DNA from: JBHJGS01 sp050331575
Lineage (GTDB): Bacteria > Pseudomonadota > Alphaproteobacteria > Sphingomonadales > Rhodothalassiaceae
Reading direction: 5' to 3'
Assembly (NCBI GenBank): GCA_050331575.1
Contig: JBHJGS010000014.1
Coordinates: 15,805-79,804, forward strand
Length of the DNA: 64,000 nt
The translations under genes were made by a program, and so were the position numbers. The notes under the pieces are model-generated. The model saw nothing but the letters and a program-made list of their open reading frames with translations. It was not told the DNA's origin and ran no database searches. Below are positions 18,608 to 27,071 of this stretch, piece after piece; position 1 is the first letter of the stretch, and each line of letters starts with the position of its first letter.

Positions 18608-20269
18608 ATGGCCAACGCCTCCACCGTCGCCGTGCACACCGAAGATCATGGCCATCCCACGGGCCTGAGCCGCTATCTGTTCTCCACGAACCACAAAGAT
18701 ATCGGCATCATGTATCTGTGGTTTGCGGTCATCGCCGGGGTGATCGGCTTCATCCTATCTTTGTTGATGCGCATCGAGCTGGCCGAACCGGGCCTGCAGT
18801 TTCTCCCCGGACTGGTGCAGATGCTGGGCATGTCCGACGCCGACGGCGCGGTCGCCGCGGCCAAGCATTTCTACAATGTGGCGGTGACCGGCCACGGCTT
18901 GATCATGATTTTTTTCATGGTCATGCCGGCGATGATCGGCGGCTTCGGCAATTTCTTCGTGCCGATCATGATCGGCGCGCCGGACATGGCGTTCCCGCGG
19001 ATGAACAATATCTCCTTCTGGCTGTTGCCGCCGGCGCTGATCCTTTTGTGCATCTCCATGTTCGTGGAAGGCGCCCCGGGATTGAAGGGCTTCGGCGGCG
19101 GCTGGACCGCCTATCCCCCGCTCAGTGCCAAAGTCGGCCATCCTGGACCGTCGATGGATTTCGCCATTTTGTCGCTGCACGTGGCGGGCATTAGCTCGAT
19201 TCTGGGCGCGATCAACTTTATCACCACGATCTTGAACATGCGCGCGCCGGGGATGACCCTGCACAAGATGCCGCTGTTTGCCTGGTCGGTGCTGATCACC
19301 GCCTTCCTGCTGCTTTTGTCGCTGCCAGTGCTGGCCGGCGCCATCACCATGCTGCTGACCGACCGGAATTTCGGCACCGCCTTCTTCAACCCGGCCGAGG
19401 GCGGTGATCCGCTGCTGTATCAGCATCTGTTCTGGTTCTTCGGCCATCCGGAGGTGTATATCCTGATCCTGCCGGGCTTCGGCATGATCAGCCACATCAT
19501 CTCCACCTTCTCCAAGAAGCCGATCTTCGGCTATCTGGGCATGGCCTATGCCATGGTGGCGATCGGCTTCATCGGCTTCATCGTGTGGGCGCACCACATG
19601 TATACCGTCGGCCTCAGCGTCGACATGAAAGCCTATTTCGTGTTCGCCACCATGGTCATCGCGGTGCCCACGGGCATCAAGGTGTTCAGCTGGATCGCCA
19701 CGATGTGGGGCGGCTCGATCGACTTCAAGACGCCGATGCTGTTCGCCATCGCCTTCATTGCGCTGTTCACCATCGGCGGCGTCACCGGGGTGGTGCTGGC
19801 CAATGCCGGCATCGACCAAGCCATGCACGACACCTATTATGTCGTGGCGCACTTCCACTATGTTCTGTCGATGGGCGCTGTGTTCGCCATCTTCGCCGCC
19901 TTCTATTACTGGATCGGCAAGATGAGCGGCCGGCAGTATCCGGAATGGGCCGGCCAGGTGCATTTCTGGATCACCTTCATCGGCGTCAACATCATCTTCT
20001 TCCCGCAGCATTTTCTGGGCCTGTCGGGCATGCCGCGCCGCTATATCGACTATTATGAAGGCTATGCCCTGTGGCACGAGGTGTCGTCCTGGGGCACCTA
20101 TCTGACCGGTGTCGGCCTGCTGTGGTTCTTGGGGGTGGCCTGGTACACCATCACCCGTGGCGAGAAATGTGCGGACAATCCGTGGGGTGAAGGCGCCACG
20201 ACGCTGGAATGGACGCTGCCCTCGCCGCCGCCGTTCCACCAGTTCAACCGTCTGCCGCAATTTAAGTGA
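18608..20269 (+). CDS. coxA: Cytochrome c oxidase subunit I
   Basis: A 553-residue catalytic subunit binding haem a and the haem a3-CuB centre, with about 12 transmembrane helices. Seen: the conserved N-terminal LFSTNHKDIGIMYLWF, the proton-channel and haem region GGFGNFFVP, the CuB/Tyr motif WFFGHPEVYILILPGFG, HHMYTVG and the haem ligands YVVAHFHYVLSMGA. The HPEVY motif with its cross-linked Tyr marks an A-type oxidase. AAAGGA precedes ATG 18608. The 24-base gap after coxB and the 7-base gap before ctaB indicate one operon. Confidence 0.98.
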   Translation: MANASTVAVHTEDHGHPTGLSRYLFSTNHKDIGIMYLWFAVIAGVIGFILSLLMRIELAEPGLQFLPGLVQMLGMSDADGAVAAAKHFYNVAVTGHGLIMIFFMVMPAMIGGFGNFFVPIMIGAPDMAFPRMNNISFWLLPPALILLCISMFVEGAPGLKGFGGGWTAYPPLSAKVGHPGPSMDFAILSLHVAGISSILGAINFITTILNMRAPGMTLHKMPLFAWSVLITAFLLLLSLPVLAGAITMLLTDRNFGTAFFNPAEGGDPLLYQHLFWFFGHPEVYILILPGFGMISHIISTFSKKPIFGYLGMAYAMVAIGFIGFIVWAHHMYTVGLSVDMKAYFVFATMVIAVPTGIKVFSWIATMWGGSIDFKTPMLFAIAFIALFTIGGVTGVVLANAGIDQAMHDTYYVVAHFHYVLSMGAVFAIFAAFYYWIGKMSGRQYPEWAGQVHFWITFIGVNIIFFPQHFLGLSGMPRRYIDYYEGYALWHEVSSWGTYLTGVGLLWFLGVAWYTITRGEKCADNPWGEGATTLEWTLPSPPPFHQFNRLPQFK

Positions 20270-20276
20270 GGCCGCT

Positions 20277-21188
20277 TTGCCGACCAGTTATGCTGCTGAT
20301 CTGACGCTGACGCCGGGGGCCCCCGGCGTCAGGGACTATGTAGCCCTGTTGAAACCGCGGGTGATGCGGCTGTCGGTGTTCACCGCGCTGGTCGGCCTGA
20401 TCGCCGCGCCGGTGGCGCCGCATCCGCTGATCGGCTTCGTGGCGATCCTGCTGATCGCGGTGGGCGCTGGCGCTGCGGGCGCGCTGAACATGTGGTATGA
20501 CGCCGATATCGACGCGGCAATGGCGCGCACGGCTGCCCGGCCCCTGCCCATGGGTGCGCTGAAACCCGGCGATGCCCTGGGCTTCGGCCTGGTGCTGGCG
20601 GCTTTCTCGGTGATGAGCATGGGGCTGTGGGTGAACTGGACCGCGGCGGTCCTGCTGGCGCTCACCATTGCCTTCTATACCATCGTCTACACCATGTGGC
20701 TGAAGCGGCGGACACCGCAGAACATCGTCATCGGCGGGGCCGCCGGGGCGTTTCCGCCCATGATCGGCTGGGCCGCAGCGACCGGGACGGTCTCGCTGGA
20801 CGCGCTGATCCTGGTCGGCATCATCTTCTTCTGGACGCCGCCGCACTTCTGGGCGCTGTCCCTGTTCACCCAGGCCGACTATGCCCGCGTCGGCGTGCCG
20901 ATGCTGCCGGTGGTGGCCGGTCCGCGGGCGACGCGGCGGCAGATCCTGGGCTATACCGTGCTGCTGGCCCCGGTTGGCCTGGCGCCGGTGGCCACCGGTC
21001 TGGCCGGCCCGGTCTATGGCGTGGCTGCGGCCGGCCTGGGCGGTTGGATGGTTTGGCACGCCTGGGCGACCTGGCGGGAACGCGACGGCACCCGCGCCGC
21101 GCGCGGCCTGTTCAAGGCGTCGATCGCCTATCTGTTCTTCTTATTCCTGATTCTGGCTGCGGAGCGGCTGGTCGCGGGGCTGGTATGA
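20277..21188 (+). CDS. ctaB: Protohaem IX farnesyltransferase (haem O synthase)
   Basis: A 303-residue UbiA-family membrane prenyltransferase that makes haem O from haem B for the oxidase. The first Asp-rich motif is NMWYDADIDAAMARTAARPL and the second loop holds DYARVGVPMLPVV; about nine hydrophobic helices follow the N-terminal YVALLKPRVM. The start is best placed at TTG 20277, with AAGTGAGG 5 bases upstream and immediately after the coxA stop; no in-frame ATG precedes the conserved YVALLKPR. The 3' end overlaps the coxF-like gene by ATGA. Confidence 0.95.
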   Translation: MPTSYAADLTLTPGAPGVRDYVALLKPRVMRLSVFTALVGLIAAPVAPHPLIGFVAILLIAVGAGAAGALNMWYDADIDAAMARTAARPLPMGALKPGDALGFGLVLAAFSVMSMGLWVNWTAAVLLALTIAFYTIVYTMWLKRRTPQNIVIGGAAGAFPPMIGWAAATGTVSLDALILVGIIFFWTPPHFWALSLFTQADYARVGVPMLPVVAGPRATRRQILGYTVLLAPVGLAPVATGLAGPVYGVAAAGLGGWMVWHAWATWRERDGTRAARGLFKASIAYLFFLFLILAAERLVAGLV

Positions 21189-21295
21189 GCCCGGAAGAGG
21201 AAAAGGCCCGTCGGCAGCGCAATGTCGCCATCGCCCTGGCGCTTCTGGGCTTTGTGCTGCTGACCTTTCTGGTGACCCTGGTGAAGCTGAGCTGA
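21185..21295 (+). CDS. CoxF-like small membrane protein
   Basis: A 36-residue protein: a charged N-terminus (MSPEEEKARRQRN) followed by one hydrophobic helix and ending TLVKLS. Alphaproteobacterial cox operons carry such a short one-helix gene (often called coxF) exactly between ctaB and ctaG; its function is not established. ATG overlaps the ctaB stop (ATGA), and ctaG follows within 6 bases. Assigned from position, size and helix architecture. Confidence 0.75.
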   Translation: MSPEEEKARRQRNVAIALALLGFVLLTFLVTLVKLS

Positions 21296-21300
21296 GTGTG

Positions 21301-21831
21301 ATGGACCGCAATGCCAAACTGGCGCTGGCGCTGGCCTTGGTGATCCCCGCCATGGTGGCCATGGCCTATGCCGCCGTGCCGCTTTATGAGGTGTTCTGCC
21401 GGGTGACCGGTTATGGCGGCACGGTCACGCGCGAGCAAGACAGCGCCCGCCCGGTGCTTGACCGCGTTATCAAGGTGCGCTTTGCCGCCAATGTGTCGCG
21501 CGACATGCCGTGGGCGTTCACGCCGGTGCAACCGTCTCAGCAGGTGCGCGTGGGCGAGAATGCGCTGGCCTTCTATGAGGCTGAAAACCGGACCGGGCGC
21601 ACCGTCCACGGCACGGCCACCTTCAATGTCACCCCGTTCAAGGCCGGGCCCTATTTCCGCAAGATCGACTGCTTCTGCTTCACCCAGCAGACCCTGGCGC
21701 CGGGCCAGCGGGTTGACATGCCGGTGACCTACTATATTGATCCGGCCATCGCTGAGGATCCTGCCTTGGACGATGTTCGCGAGATCACTCTTTCTTATAC
21801 TTTTTTCCGCGATAAGGGCCCCGACGCTTGA
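21301..21831 (+). CDS. ctaG: Cytochrome c oxidase assembly protein CtaG/Cox11
   Basis: A 176-residue copper chaperone that delivers CuB to subunit I. One N-terminal transmembrane helix is followed by a periplasmic immunoglobulin-like domain containing the copper-binding motif KIDCFCFTQQTL. AVPLYEVFCRVTGYGGT and the terminal LSYTFF are family hallmarks. ATG 21301 is used; an in-frame GTG one codon earlier is possible. It lies between coxF and coxC, the normal place in alphaproteobacteria. Confidence 0.95.
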   Translation: MDRNAKLALALALVIPAMVAMAYAAVPLYEVFCRVTGYGGTVTREQDSARPVLDRVIKVRFAANVSRDMPWAFTPVQPSQQVRVGENALAFYEAENRTGRTVHGTATFNVTPFKAGPYFRKIDCFCFTQQTLAPGQRVDMPVTYYIDPAIAEDPALDDVREITLSYTFFRDKGPDA

Positions 21832-21846
21832 GGCTGGCGGGCGCCG

Positions 21847-22665
21847 ATGGAGAGCGATATGGCCGATGATGTTGAACACGACTATCATCTGGTAGAGCCG
21901 AGCCCGTGGCCGTTTGCCGCGTCCATGGCCGTGCTGGTCATGGCGATCGGTGCGGTCTTCGCCATGCATGGCAAGGACTGGGCGACCTATGTGTTCGTGA
22001 TCGGCCTGTTGGGCGTGATCTACGTGGCCTATGAATGGTGGGGCGACGTGGTCAAGGAAAGCCTGTCCGGCTTTCACAAACCGGTGGTGCAGATCGGCCT
22101 GCGCTACGGCATGATCCTGTTCATCGCCTCAGAGGTGATGTTCTTCGTGGCCTGGTTCTGGGCCTATTTCAACGCCTCGCTGTTTCCCAGCCGCGCGATC
22201 AACAGCGTCTGGCCGCCTGAGGGCATCGAAACCTTTGATCCCTGGCATCTGCCGTTCATCAACACGCTGATCCTGCTCCTGTCCGGCACCACGGTGACCT
22301 GGGCGCACCATGCCATGTTGCACAACGACCGCGAGGGATTGAAGCAGGGCTTGGCGCTGACGGTGTTTCTGGGCATCGTCTTTTCATGCTTTCAGGCGCT
22401 GGAATATTCCGAGGCTGCCTTCGGCCTGTCCAGCGGCATCTATGGCTCGACCTTTTTCATGGCCACGGGCTTTCACGGCTTTCACGTGATTATTGGCACC
22501 ATCTTCCTGGCGGTGTGCCTGTATCGCGCTTATCGCGGCCATTTCACGCCGGAGAAGCATTTCGGGTTTGAGGCCGCGGCCTGGTACTGGCACTTTGTCG
22601 ACGTGGTGTGGCTGTTCCTGTTCGTGTGCATCTATGTGCTTGGGGCGGGCACTGCGACGCATTGA
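21847..22665 (+). CDS. coxC: Cytochrome c oxidase subunit III
   Basis: A 272-residue, seven-helix subunit III. It stabilises the catalytic core of the aa3 oxidase. Seen: the N-terminal YHLVEPSPWPF, the conserved GFHKPVVQIGLRYGMILFI..EVMFFVAWFWAYF region, SGTTVTWAHHAM, TGFHGFHVIIGT and the terminal AWYWHFVDVVWLFLF. No part is missing. Its stop overlaps a TTG start of the following DUF983 gene. Confidence 0.97.
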   Translation: MESDMADDVEHDYHLVEPSPWPFAASMAVLVMAIGAVFAMHGKDWATYVFVIGLLGVIYVAYEWWGDVVKESLSGFHKPVVQIGLRYGMILFIASEVMFFVAWFWAYFNASLFPSRAINSVWPPEGIETFDPWHLPFINTLILLLSGTTVTWAHHAMLHNDREGLKQGLALTVFLGIVFSCFQALEYSEAAFGLSSGIYGSTFFMATGFHGFHVIIGTIFLAVCLYRAYRGHFTPEKHFGFEAAAWYWHFVDVVWLFLFVCIYVLGAGTATH

Positions 22666-23048
22666 CCGAGCGGTCCACTTTCGTCCCGGCCTGGCGCGCC
22701 GGCCTGCTGATGCGCTGCCCACGCTGCGGGGACGCACCGCTGTTCGCGGGCCTGTTGCGCCTGCACACGCGCTGCCCGGCCTGCGGGTTCGATATGGCCG
22801 CCGCCGATCCCGGCGATGGCCCGGCGGTGTTCGCGATCTTCGTCCTGGGTGCCCTATTCACCGGGGCCGCCCTGGCGGTGGAGGCGATCTTTCGCCCACC
22901 TTATGCGTTGCATTTGCTGATCTGGCCGCCCTTGCTGGCGCTGGGCAGCCTGTATGCCCTGCGCGTGGCCAAGGCGCTGCTGATCGCCTACCAGTTCCGC
23001 TTTGACGCCCGCGAGGCGTCTTCCAAGGATCGGGATGAGACGTTTTAG
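22662..23048 (+). CDS. DUF983 membrane protein with zinc-ribbon cysteines
   Basis: A 128-residue protein with two CxxC pairs (MRCPRCGDAPLF and RCPACGFD) in the N-terminal half and two hydrophobic helices in the C-terminal half. DUF983 genes are regularly placed between coxC and surf1 in alphaproteobacteria, so a role in oxidase assembly or metal handling is likely but unproven. A TTG start at 22662 overlapping the coxC stop (TTGA) gives the usual N-terminus; a longer frame from 22608 lies within coxC and is rejected. The 3' end overlaps surf1 by 14 bases. Confidence 0.85.
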   Translation: MTERSTFVPAWRAGLLMRCPRCGDAPLFAGLLRLHTRCPACGFDMAAADPGDGPAVFAIFVLGALFTGAALAVEAIFRPPYALHLLIWPPLLALGSLYALRVAKALLIAYQFRFDAREASSKDRDETF

Positions 23049-23730
23049 ACCGGGCTTGCCCGCCACGATCATGACGCTGATCGGCCTGGCCGTGCTGATC
23101 AGCTTGGGCGTCTGGCAAGTCCAGCGGCTGCACTGGAAGCAGGATCTGATTGCGCGGTTGGAGCAGCGCCTCGCCGCCGAACCGGTGCCTCTGCCCGCCG
23201 ATATCGAGGATCCGGCGCTGTGGGATTATCGCCGGGTCGGGGTCGAGGGGGTCTTCGCCCACGCCCGCGAAGCCTATGTCTTTGCCGGCCGCCAGCGCAC
23301 CGGCGGCTGGTATGTGATCACGCCGCTGATCCGCAAGCGCGGCGCTCCGGTGCTGATCAATCGCGGCTGGGTGCCCGACGACGCGCGCGATCCGGCCGCC
23401 AGACCGGCAGGCCAGATCCCCGGACCGGTCCGCGTCACCGGCATTGTGCGGGTAACCCGGCCGGGCAACGCGTTCACGCCGGAGCCAGACCGCGAGGCGC
23501 GCCTGTTCTTTGCCGCCGATATCGCCGCGCTGGCCGAGGCGGCGGATCTGGGGGCCGTGGCGCCGGTGATCCTGGACGCCGATGTCAGCGACGCGCCCGG
23601 CCCCGAAGGCGGCCAGACCCGCCTGGATCTGCCCAACAATCATCTGTCCTACGCCGTGACCTGGTTCGCGCTGGCGGCCGTGCTGCTGGCAATTTACCTG
23701 GTGTTTGGACTTCGCCGCATAACGGACTGA
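23035..23730 (+). CDS. SURF1 family oxidase assembly protein
   Basis: A 231-residue inner-membrane protein with a helix at each end and a periplasmic/cytoplasmic loop between, needed for haem a insertion into subunit I. Family motifs seen: LGVWQVQRLHWKQDLI near residue 25, the YVFAGR/GGWYVITPL stretch, VLINRGWVP, and LPNNHLSYAVTWFALA at the C-terminal helix. ATG 23035 is preferred, with AAGGA upstream; an earlier in-frame start at 23002 is possible. It closes the oxidase operon; the stop codon lies inside a 16-base palindrome. Confidence 0.93.
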   Translation: MRRFRPGLPATIMTLIGLAVLISLGVWQVQRLHWKQDLIARLEQRLAAEPVPLPADIEDPALWDYRRVGVEGVFAHAREAYVFAGRQRTGGWYVITPLIRKRGAPVLINRGWVPDDARDPAARPAGQIPGPVRVTGIVRVTRPGNAFTPEPDREARLFFAADIAALAEAADLGAVAPVILDADVSDAPGPEGGQTRLDLPNNHLSYAVTWFALAAVLLAIYLVFGLRRITD

Positions 23731-23740
23731 TATATCAGTC
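23725..23740. promoter_or_regulatory. Perfect 16-bp palindrome
   Basis: GACTGATATATCAGTC is a perfect dyad spanning the surf1 stop codon, 37 bases before the M16 peptidase start. It is AT-rich at the centre and without a T-run, so an operator is more likely than a terminator; the binding protein is unknown. Confidence 0.45.
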
Positions 23741-23776
23741 TTGGAATGTTGAGCCCCTAAGACTAAGGTAAGCTGT

Positions 23777-25051
23777 ATGTCGGTTCGCCAAACAACCTTG
23801 CCCAACGGCCTGCGCATTGTCTCTGACCGCATGGCGCATCTGCAATCCGCCACCATCGGCGTGTGGATCGATGTCGGCGCCCGCTATGAAAGCGAGGAGC
23901 AGAACGGCATCACCCATCTGTTGGAGCATATGCTGTTCAAGGGCACCGACCGGCGCAACGCCCGGGCCATCGCCGAGGAGATCGAGGCGGTCGGTGGGCA
24001 TCTGAACGCCTATACCTCGCGCGATCACACCACTTTTTATGCCAAGGTGCTGAAAGACGATGTGCCGCTGGCCGTGGATCTACTGGCCGACATCCTGCAG
24101 CATTCGCAGTTCGATCCGGTCGAACTGGAGCGCGAGCGAGAGGTGATCTTGCAGGAGATCGGCCAGGTCAAAGACACGCCGGACGATATCGTCTTCGACC
24201 TATTGCAGGAGGCGGCGTTTCCGGATCAGGCCTTGGGCCGCTCAATCCTGGGAACCGAGCAAAGCGTTGCGGCCCTGGATGCAGAGGCGGTGCGGCGCTA
24301 TCGCGATGCGCATTATCGCGGCGGCACGATGGTGGTGGCCGCCGCGGGTGGCGTCGACCATGACGAGCTGGTGTCGCTGGTCGCTGAAGCCTTTGCCGAT
24401 GTGCCGGCCGGTCGGGCCCGGAGCCTGTCCGCCGGTGCGTATGGCGGCGGCGAGATCCGCTGGACACGGGATCTGGAGCAGCTGCATCTGACGCTGGGAT
24501 TTCCCAGTTTCGGATTTGACGACCCGGACTATTACGCGCTGCATGTCTACACCACCATCTTAGGCGGCGGCATGTCGTCACGCCTGTTTCAAGAACTGCG
24601 CGAGGTGCGGGGGTTGGCCTACACCGTGCACAGCTTCGTCTCGACCCATGTGGAAACCGGCCTGCTGGGGATCTATGCCGGCACCGATCCCGATGCGGCA
24701 ACGCAGATCATGCCCTTGCTGGCACACGAAATCTGCCAATTGGGCCAGGATGTAACCGTTGAGGAAATCGCCCGCGCGCGCTCGCAGTTGAAGGCTGGGC
24801 TCTTGATGTCCTTGGAGAGCACCTCCGCGCGGGTCGAACAGATGGGCCGGCAATTGCTGGTCTATGACCGCATCCTGCCAATCGAGGAGTTGGTCGACCG
24901 GGTCGACGCGGTCGACAGAGCCGCCGTCGTCCGAGTCGGTGAACGGTGCCTGACCGGCGGCCCCGTGACCATGGCAAGCATTGGCCCAAGCCAAGATTTA
25001 CCAGCCTATGAAGAGATCCGTGAGGCCTTCGATTGCAAAATTGCCGCATGA
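23777..25051 (+). CDS. M16 family zinc peptidase (processing-peptidase-like)
   Basis: A 424-residue pitrilysin-family protease. The inverted zinc motif HLLEHMLFKG (HxxEH) is at about residue 55 and the third ligand lies in the EREREVILQEI helix about 75 residues later. The second half carries the family region GGGMSSRLFQELREVRGLAYTVHSF. It resembles the single-chain bacterial relatives of mitochondrial processing peptidase beta, common in alphaproteobacteria downstream of the oxidase genes (often with thrC, which is absent here). The natural substrates are not known. Cytoplasmic, as no signal peptide is present. Confidence 0.93.
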   Translation: MSVRQTTLPNGLRIVSDRMAHLQSATIGVWIDVGARYESEEQNGITHLLEHMLFKGTDRRNARAIAEEIEAVGGHLNAYTSRDHTTFYAKVLKDDVPLAVDLLADILQHSQFDPVELEREREVILQEIGQVKDTPDDIVFDLLQEAAFPDQALGRSILGTEQSVAALDAEAVRRYRDAHYRGGTMVVAAAGGVDHDELVSLVAEAFADVPAGRARSLSAGAYGGGEIRWTRDLEQLHLTLGFPSFGFDDPDYYALHVYTTILGGGMSSRLFQELREVRGLAYTVHSFVSTHVETGLLGIYAGTDPDAATQIMPLLAHEICQLGQDVTVEEIARARSQLKAGLLMSLESTSARVEQMGRQLLVYDRILPIEELVDRVDAVDRAAVVRVGERCLTGGPVTMASIGPSQDLPAYEEIREAFDCKIAA

Positions 25052-25245
25052 CTTTACGCAGCTTGTGATTCAAATCTTGAAGTAATTTATGTTTTGGTAA
25101 GCATAAGACAGTTGATAGTAAATTAATCTTGCGCTGACATGAATTTCACTTATAGTCGTCCAATCATGGGGCGTGGCCGCGCTTCTGCGCTTGCCGTATC
25201 GCACCCATTGGGTTGCAGCATCAGGTAAGAGGTCGCTTGGGAGGT

Positions 25246-26382
25246 ATGGCCAACACGCGGAAACAGCCCGGACGGGATTGGCAGACCGTCCTCTCCGCGG
25301 CGTTGCATCAGGCCCGCTTGCCGATGGTGGTGACCGACCCCTACCAGAGTGACAATCCGATTGTGTTTGCCAACCAAGCGTTTGTCGATTTGACGCAATA
25401 CGGCATGGACGAGGTGCTGGGCCGCAATTGTCGTTTCTTGCAGGGCGCACAGCGGGATTCCGCCAAGCGGGCGATCATCACCCGCGCCTTGGCGGACCAA
25501 CGCGAGATTGTTGTCACTTTGGAGAATTTCCGCAAGGACGGATCGACCTTCTACAATCAGCTGTTCATTTCTCCGCTGTATGACGAAACCGGGCGTTTGG
25601 CCTATTATTTCGGCAGTCAGATCGACATCACCCATCAGGTCCAGTTGGAAAAGCAGCTGCGCGTCATGAATGACGTGCTGGAGAGCAAGGTTGCTGAGCG
25701 GACCAAGGCGCTGGAGGACAGCCACGCCGCGCGCGAGCGCCTGTTGCAGGAACTGCATCAGCGCGTGATGAAGAATTTGGAATTGATGGTGTGCCTAATC
25801 GGCGTTCAGATCGAACGCAGCGCGGATAAGAATGTCCGTAGCAGCCTGATGGATGTGCAGAATCGGCTTGAGGCGCTGGGCAGCTTTTTCGGTCTGTTGC
25901 CGGCCGCAGACTCGTTTCCCGACTTCGATTTGGCCCCGTATCTGACCAAATTGGCAGCCGCCCTGGCGCAGCATTACGACCCGCACCGGCACATCCAGAT
26001 GCGCCTGCGCGTATCGCCGCTGCCCTGTACCGTGGATCTGGCGCTGCCCCTGGGGCTGATCGTCCACGAGCTGATCGCCAATGCCTATCGTCATGCGTTC
26101 GTCGACCGGCCCGGCGGAAGCCTGATCCTTGAGCTGGATCAACGCAGCGACACCATGGCGCGGCTTATCGTTGAGGATAATGGGCTGGGTCTGCCGCAAT
26201 CCCTGAAGAATGGAGCGGGTGCGACCACGGCGCCGGGGCTTGGGCTGGCCCTGGTTCAGGCGCTGTTGCAGCAGATCGACGGGACCTTGCACTTGCCCAG
26301 CGGTGCCGGCACGCGCATCGAGATCGACTTTCCGCTGCCGCCAGGGCAAGCCGTGCCCTCACGCATGGCCAGCGGAGCCTGA
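25246..26382 (+). CDS. LOV-domain blue-light sensor histidine kinase (HWE/HisKA_2)
   Basis: A 378-residue soluble photoreceptor kinase. The N-terminal PAS/LOV domain (residues 15-140) has the flavin-binding signature GRNCRFLQG, with Cys62 able to form the FMN adduct. A short coiled coil links it to a HisKA_2-type phospho-acceptor helix, ELHQRVMKNLELM (His171), and a GHKL ATPase domain with HELIANAYRHAF, EDNGLGLP and GLGLALVQALL. Such LOV-HWE kinases often feed the alphaproteobacterial general stress response, but no cognate regulator is adjacent. ATG 25246 follows GGGAGG by one base, so TTG 25213 is a possible alternative. The 3' end overlaps yqgE by 24 bases, convergently. Confidence 0.92.
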   Translation: MANTRKQPGRDWQTVLSAALHQARLPMVVTDPYQSDNPIVFANQAFVDLTQYGMDEVLGRNCRFLQGAQRDSAKRAIITRALADQREIVVTLENFRKDGSTFYNQLFISPLYDETGRLAYYFGSQIDITHQVQLEKQLRVMNDVLESKVAERTKALEDSHAARERLLQELHQRVMKNLELMVCLIGVQIERSADKNVRSSLMDVQNRLEALGSFFGLLPAADSFPDFDLAPYLTKLAAALAQHYDPHRHIQMRLRVSPLPCTVDLALPLGLIVHELIANAYRHAFVDRPGGSLILELDQRSDTMARLIVEDNGLGLPQSLKNGAGATTAPGLGLALVQALLQQIDGTLHLPSGAGTRIEIDFPLPPGQAVPSRMASGA

Positions 26383-26934
26383 CAGCAAGGACAGATCAAT
26401 GCCGAGCCGATCCAACGCCTTAGTGTAGACTGCCTCGAACGCTGTATCGAAAATCAAGCTTTCGTCTGGGGCGGCGGTCAGCCAGACATTTTCCTGGATC
26501 TCGCCTTCCAATTGGCCCGGCGCCCAGCTGGCATAGCCCAGCGCCAACAGATGGCGGCGCGGCCCGCGTCCTGCGGCAATCGCCTTCAAGATGTCCACGG
26601 TGGCCGTCAGCGCCATGGTCGAACTGATTTCCAGCGTGGTTTCCTGCACATAGTCGCTGGTGTGCAGCACGAAGCCGCGGCCGGTTTCCATCGGCCCGCC
26701 CGCGTGGATCGGCAGCTCCGGGGCCTCGCCCTCCACATCAATGGACAGTTGTTCGAGCAATTCCTTAAAGGTCAGCCACTCCATATGCCGGTTGATCACC
26801 AGGCCCATGGCGCCCTCCTCGGAGTGGGTGCACAGGTAAATCACCGTTCGGTCGAAGCGGGGATCGCCGATGCCGGGCATCGCCAGCAAGAGCTGGCCCT
26901 CCAGATAGCGGCCCTTGGCCAGAGATGCTTGCAC
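26359..26934 (-). CDS. YqgE/AlgH family protein (DUF179)
   Basis: A 191-residue member of the YqgE/AlgH family. Family features seen: GQLLLAMPGIGDPRFDRTVIYLCTHSEEGAMGLVINR at the N-terminus (given in part: residues 13-50), GGPMETGRGFVLH in the middle and LGYASWAPGQLEGEI near the end. The biochemical function remains unclear; in Pseudomonas AlgH influences alginate expression, while most members sit among housekeeping genes. The start is GTG 26934 with GGAG 7 bases upstream. Its 3' end overlaps that of the LOV kinase. Confidence 0.93.
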   Translation of the reverse strand: MQASLAKGRYLEGQLLLAMPGIGDPRFDRTVIYLCTHSEEGAMGLVINRHMEWLTFKELLEQLSIDVEGEAPELPIHAGGPMETGRGFVLHTSDYVQETTLEISSTMALTATVDILKAIAAGRGPRRHLLALGYASWAPGQLEGEIQENVWLTAAPDESLIFDTAFEAVYTKALDRLGIDLSLLSGSAGHA

Positions 26935-27037
26935 CGTCTGTCTCCTGCTTCCTTACGCAGCCCTTCTGGCCGCTGTTTTCTCGGGCATTCTAAGGCGCCG
27001 GCTCCGACACGGCAAACCGGCTCGTTGCCGAGCGGTT

Positions 27038-27065
27038 TTGACTCGCCCCCATCCTCGCTTATATC
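27038..27065 (+). promoter_or_regulatory. Candidate promoter giving a leaderless transcript
   Basis: TTGACT (27038-27043), a 16-base spacer and TATATC (27060-27065) end only 6 bases before ATG 27072, so transcription would begin at or next to the start codon. No ribosome binding site is visible. Confidence 0.45.
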
Positions 27066-27071
27066 TGCGCC

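Noticed and set aside
18755..20260. 501-codon minus-strand frame opposite coxA
   Set aside because: No recognisable domain; coxA is certain from its haem and copper ligands.
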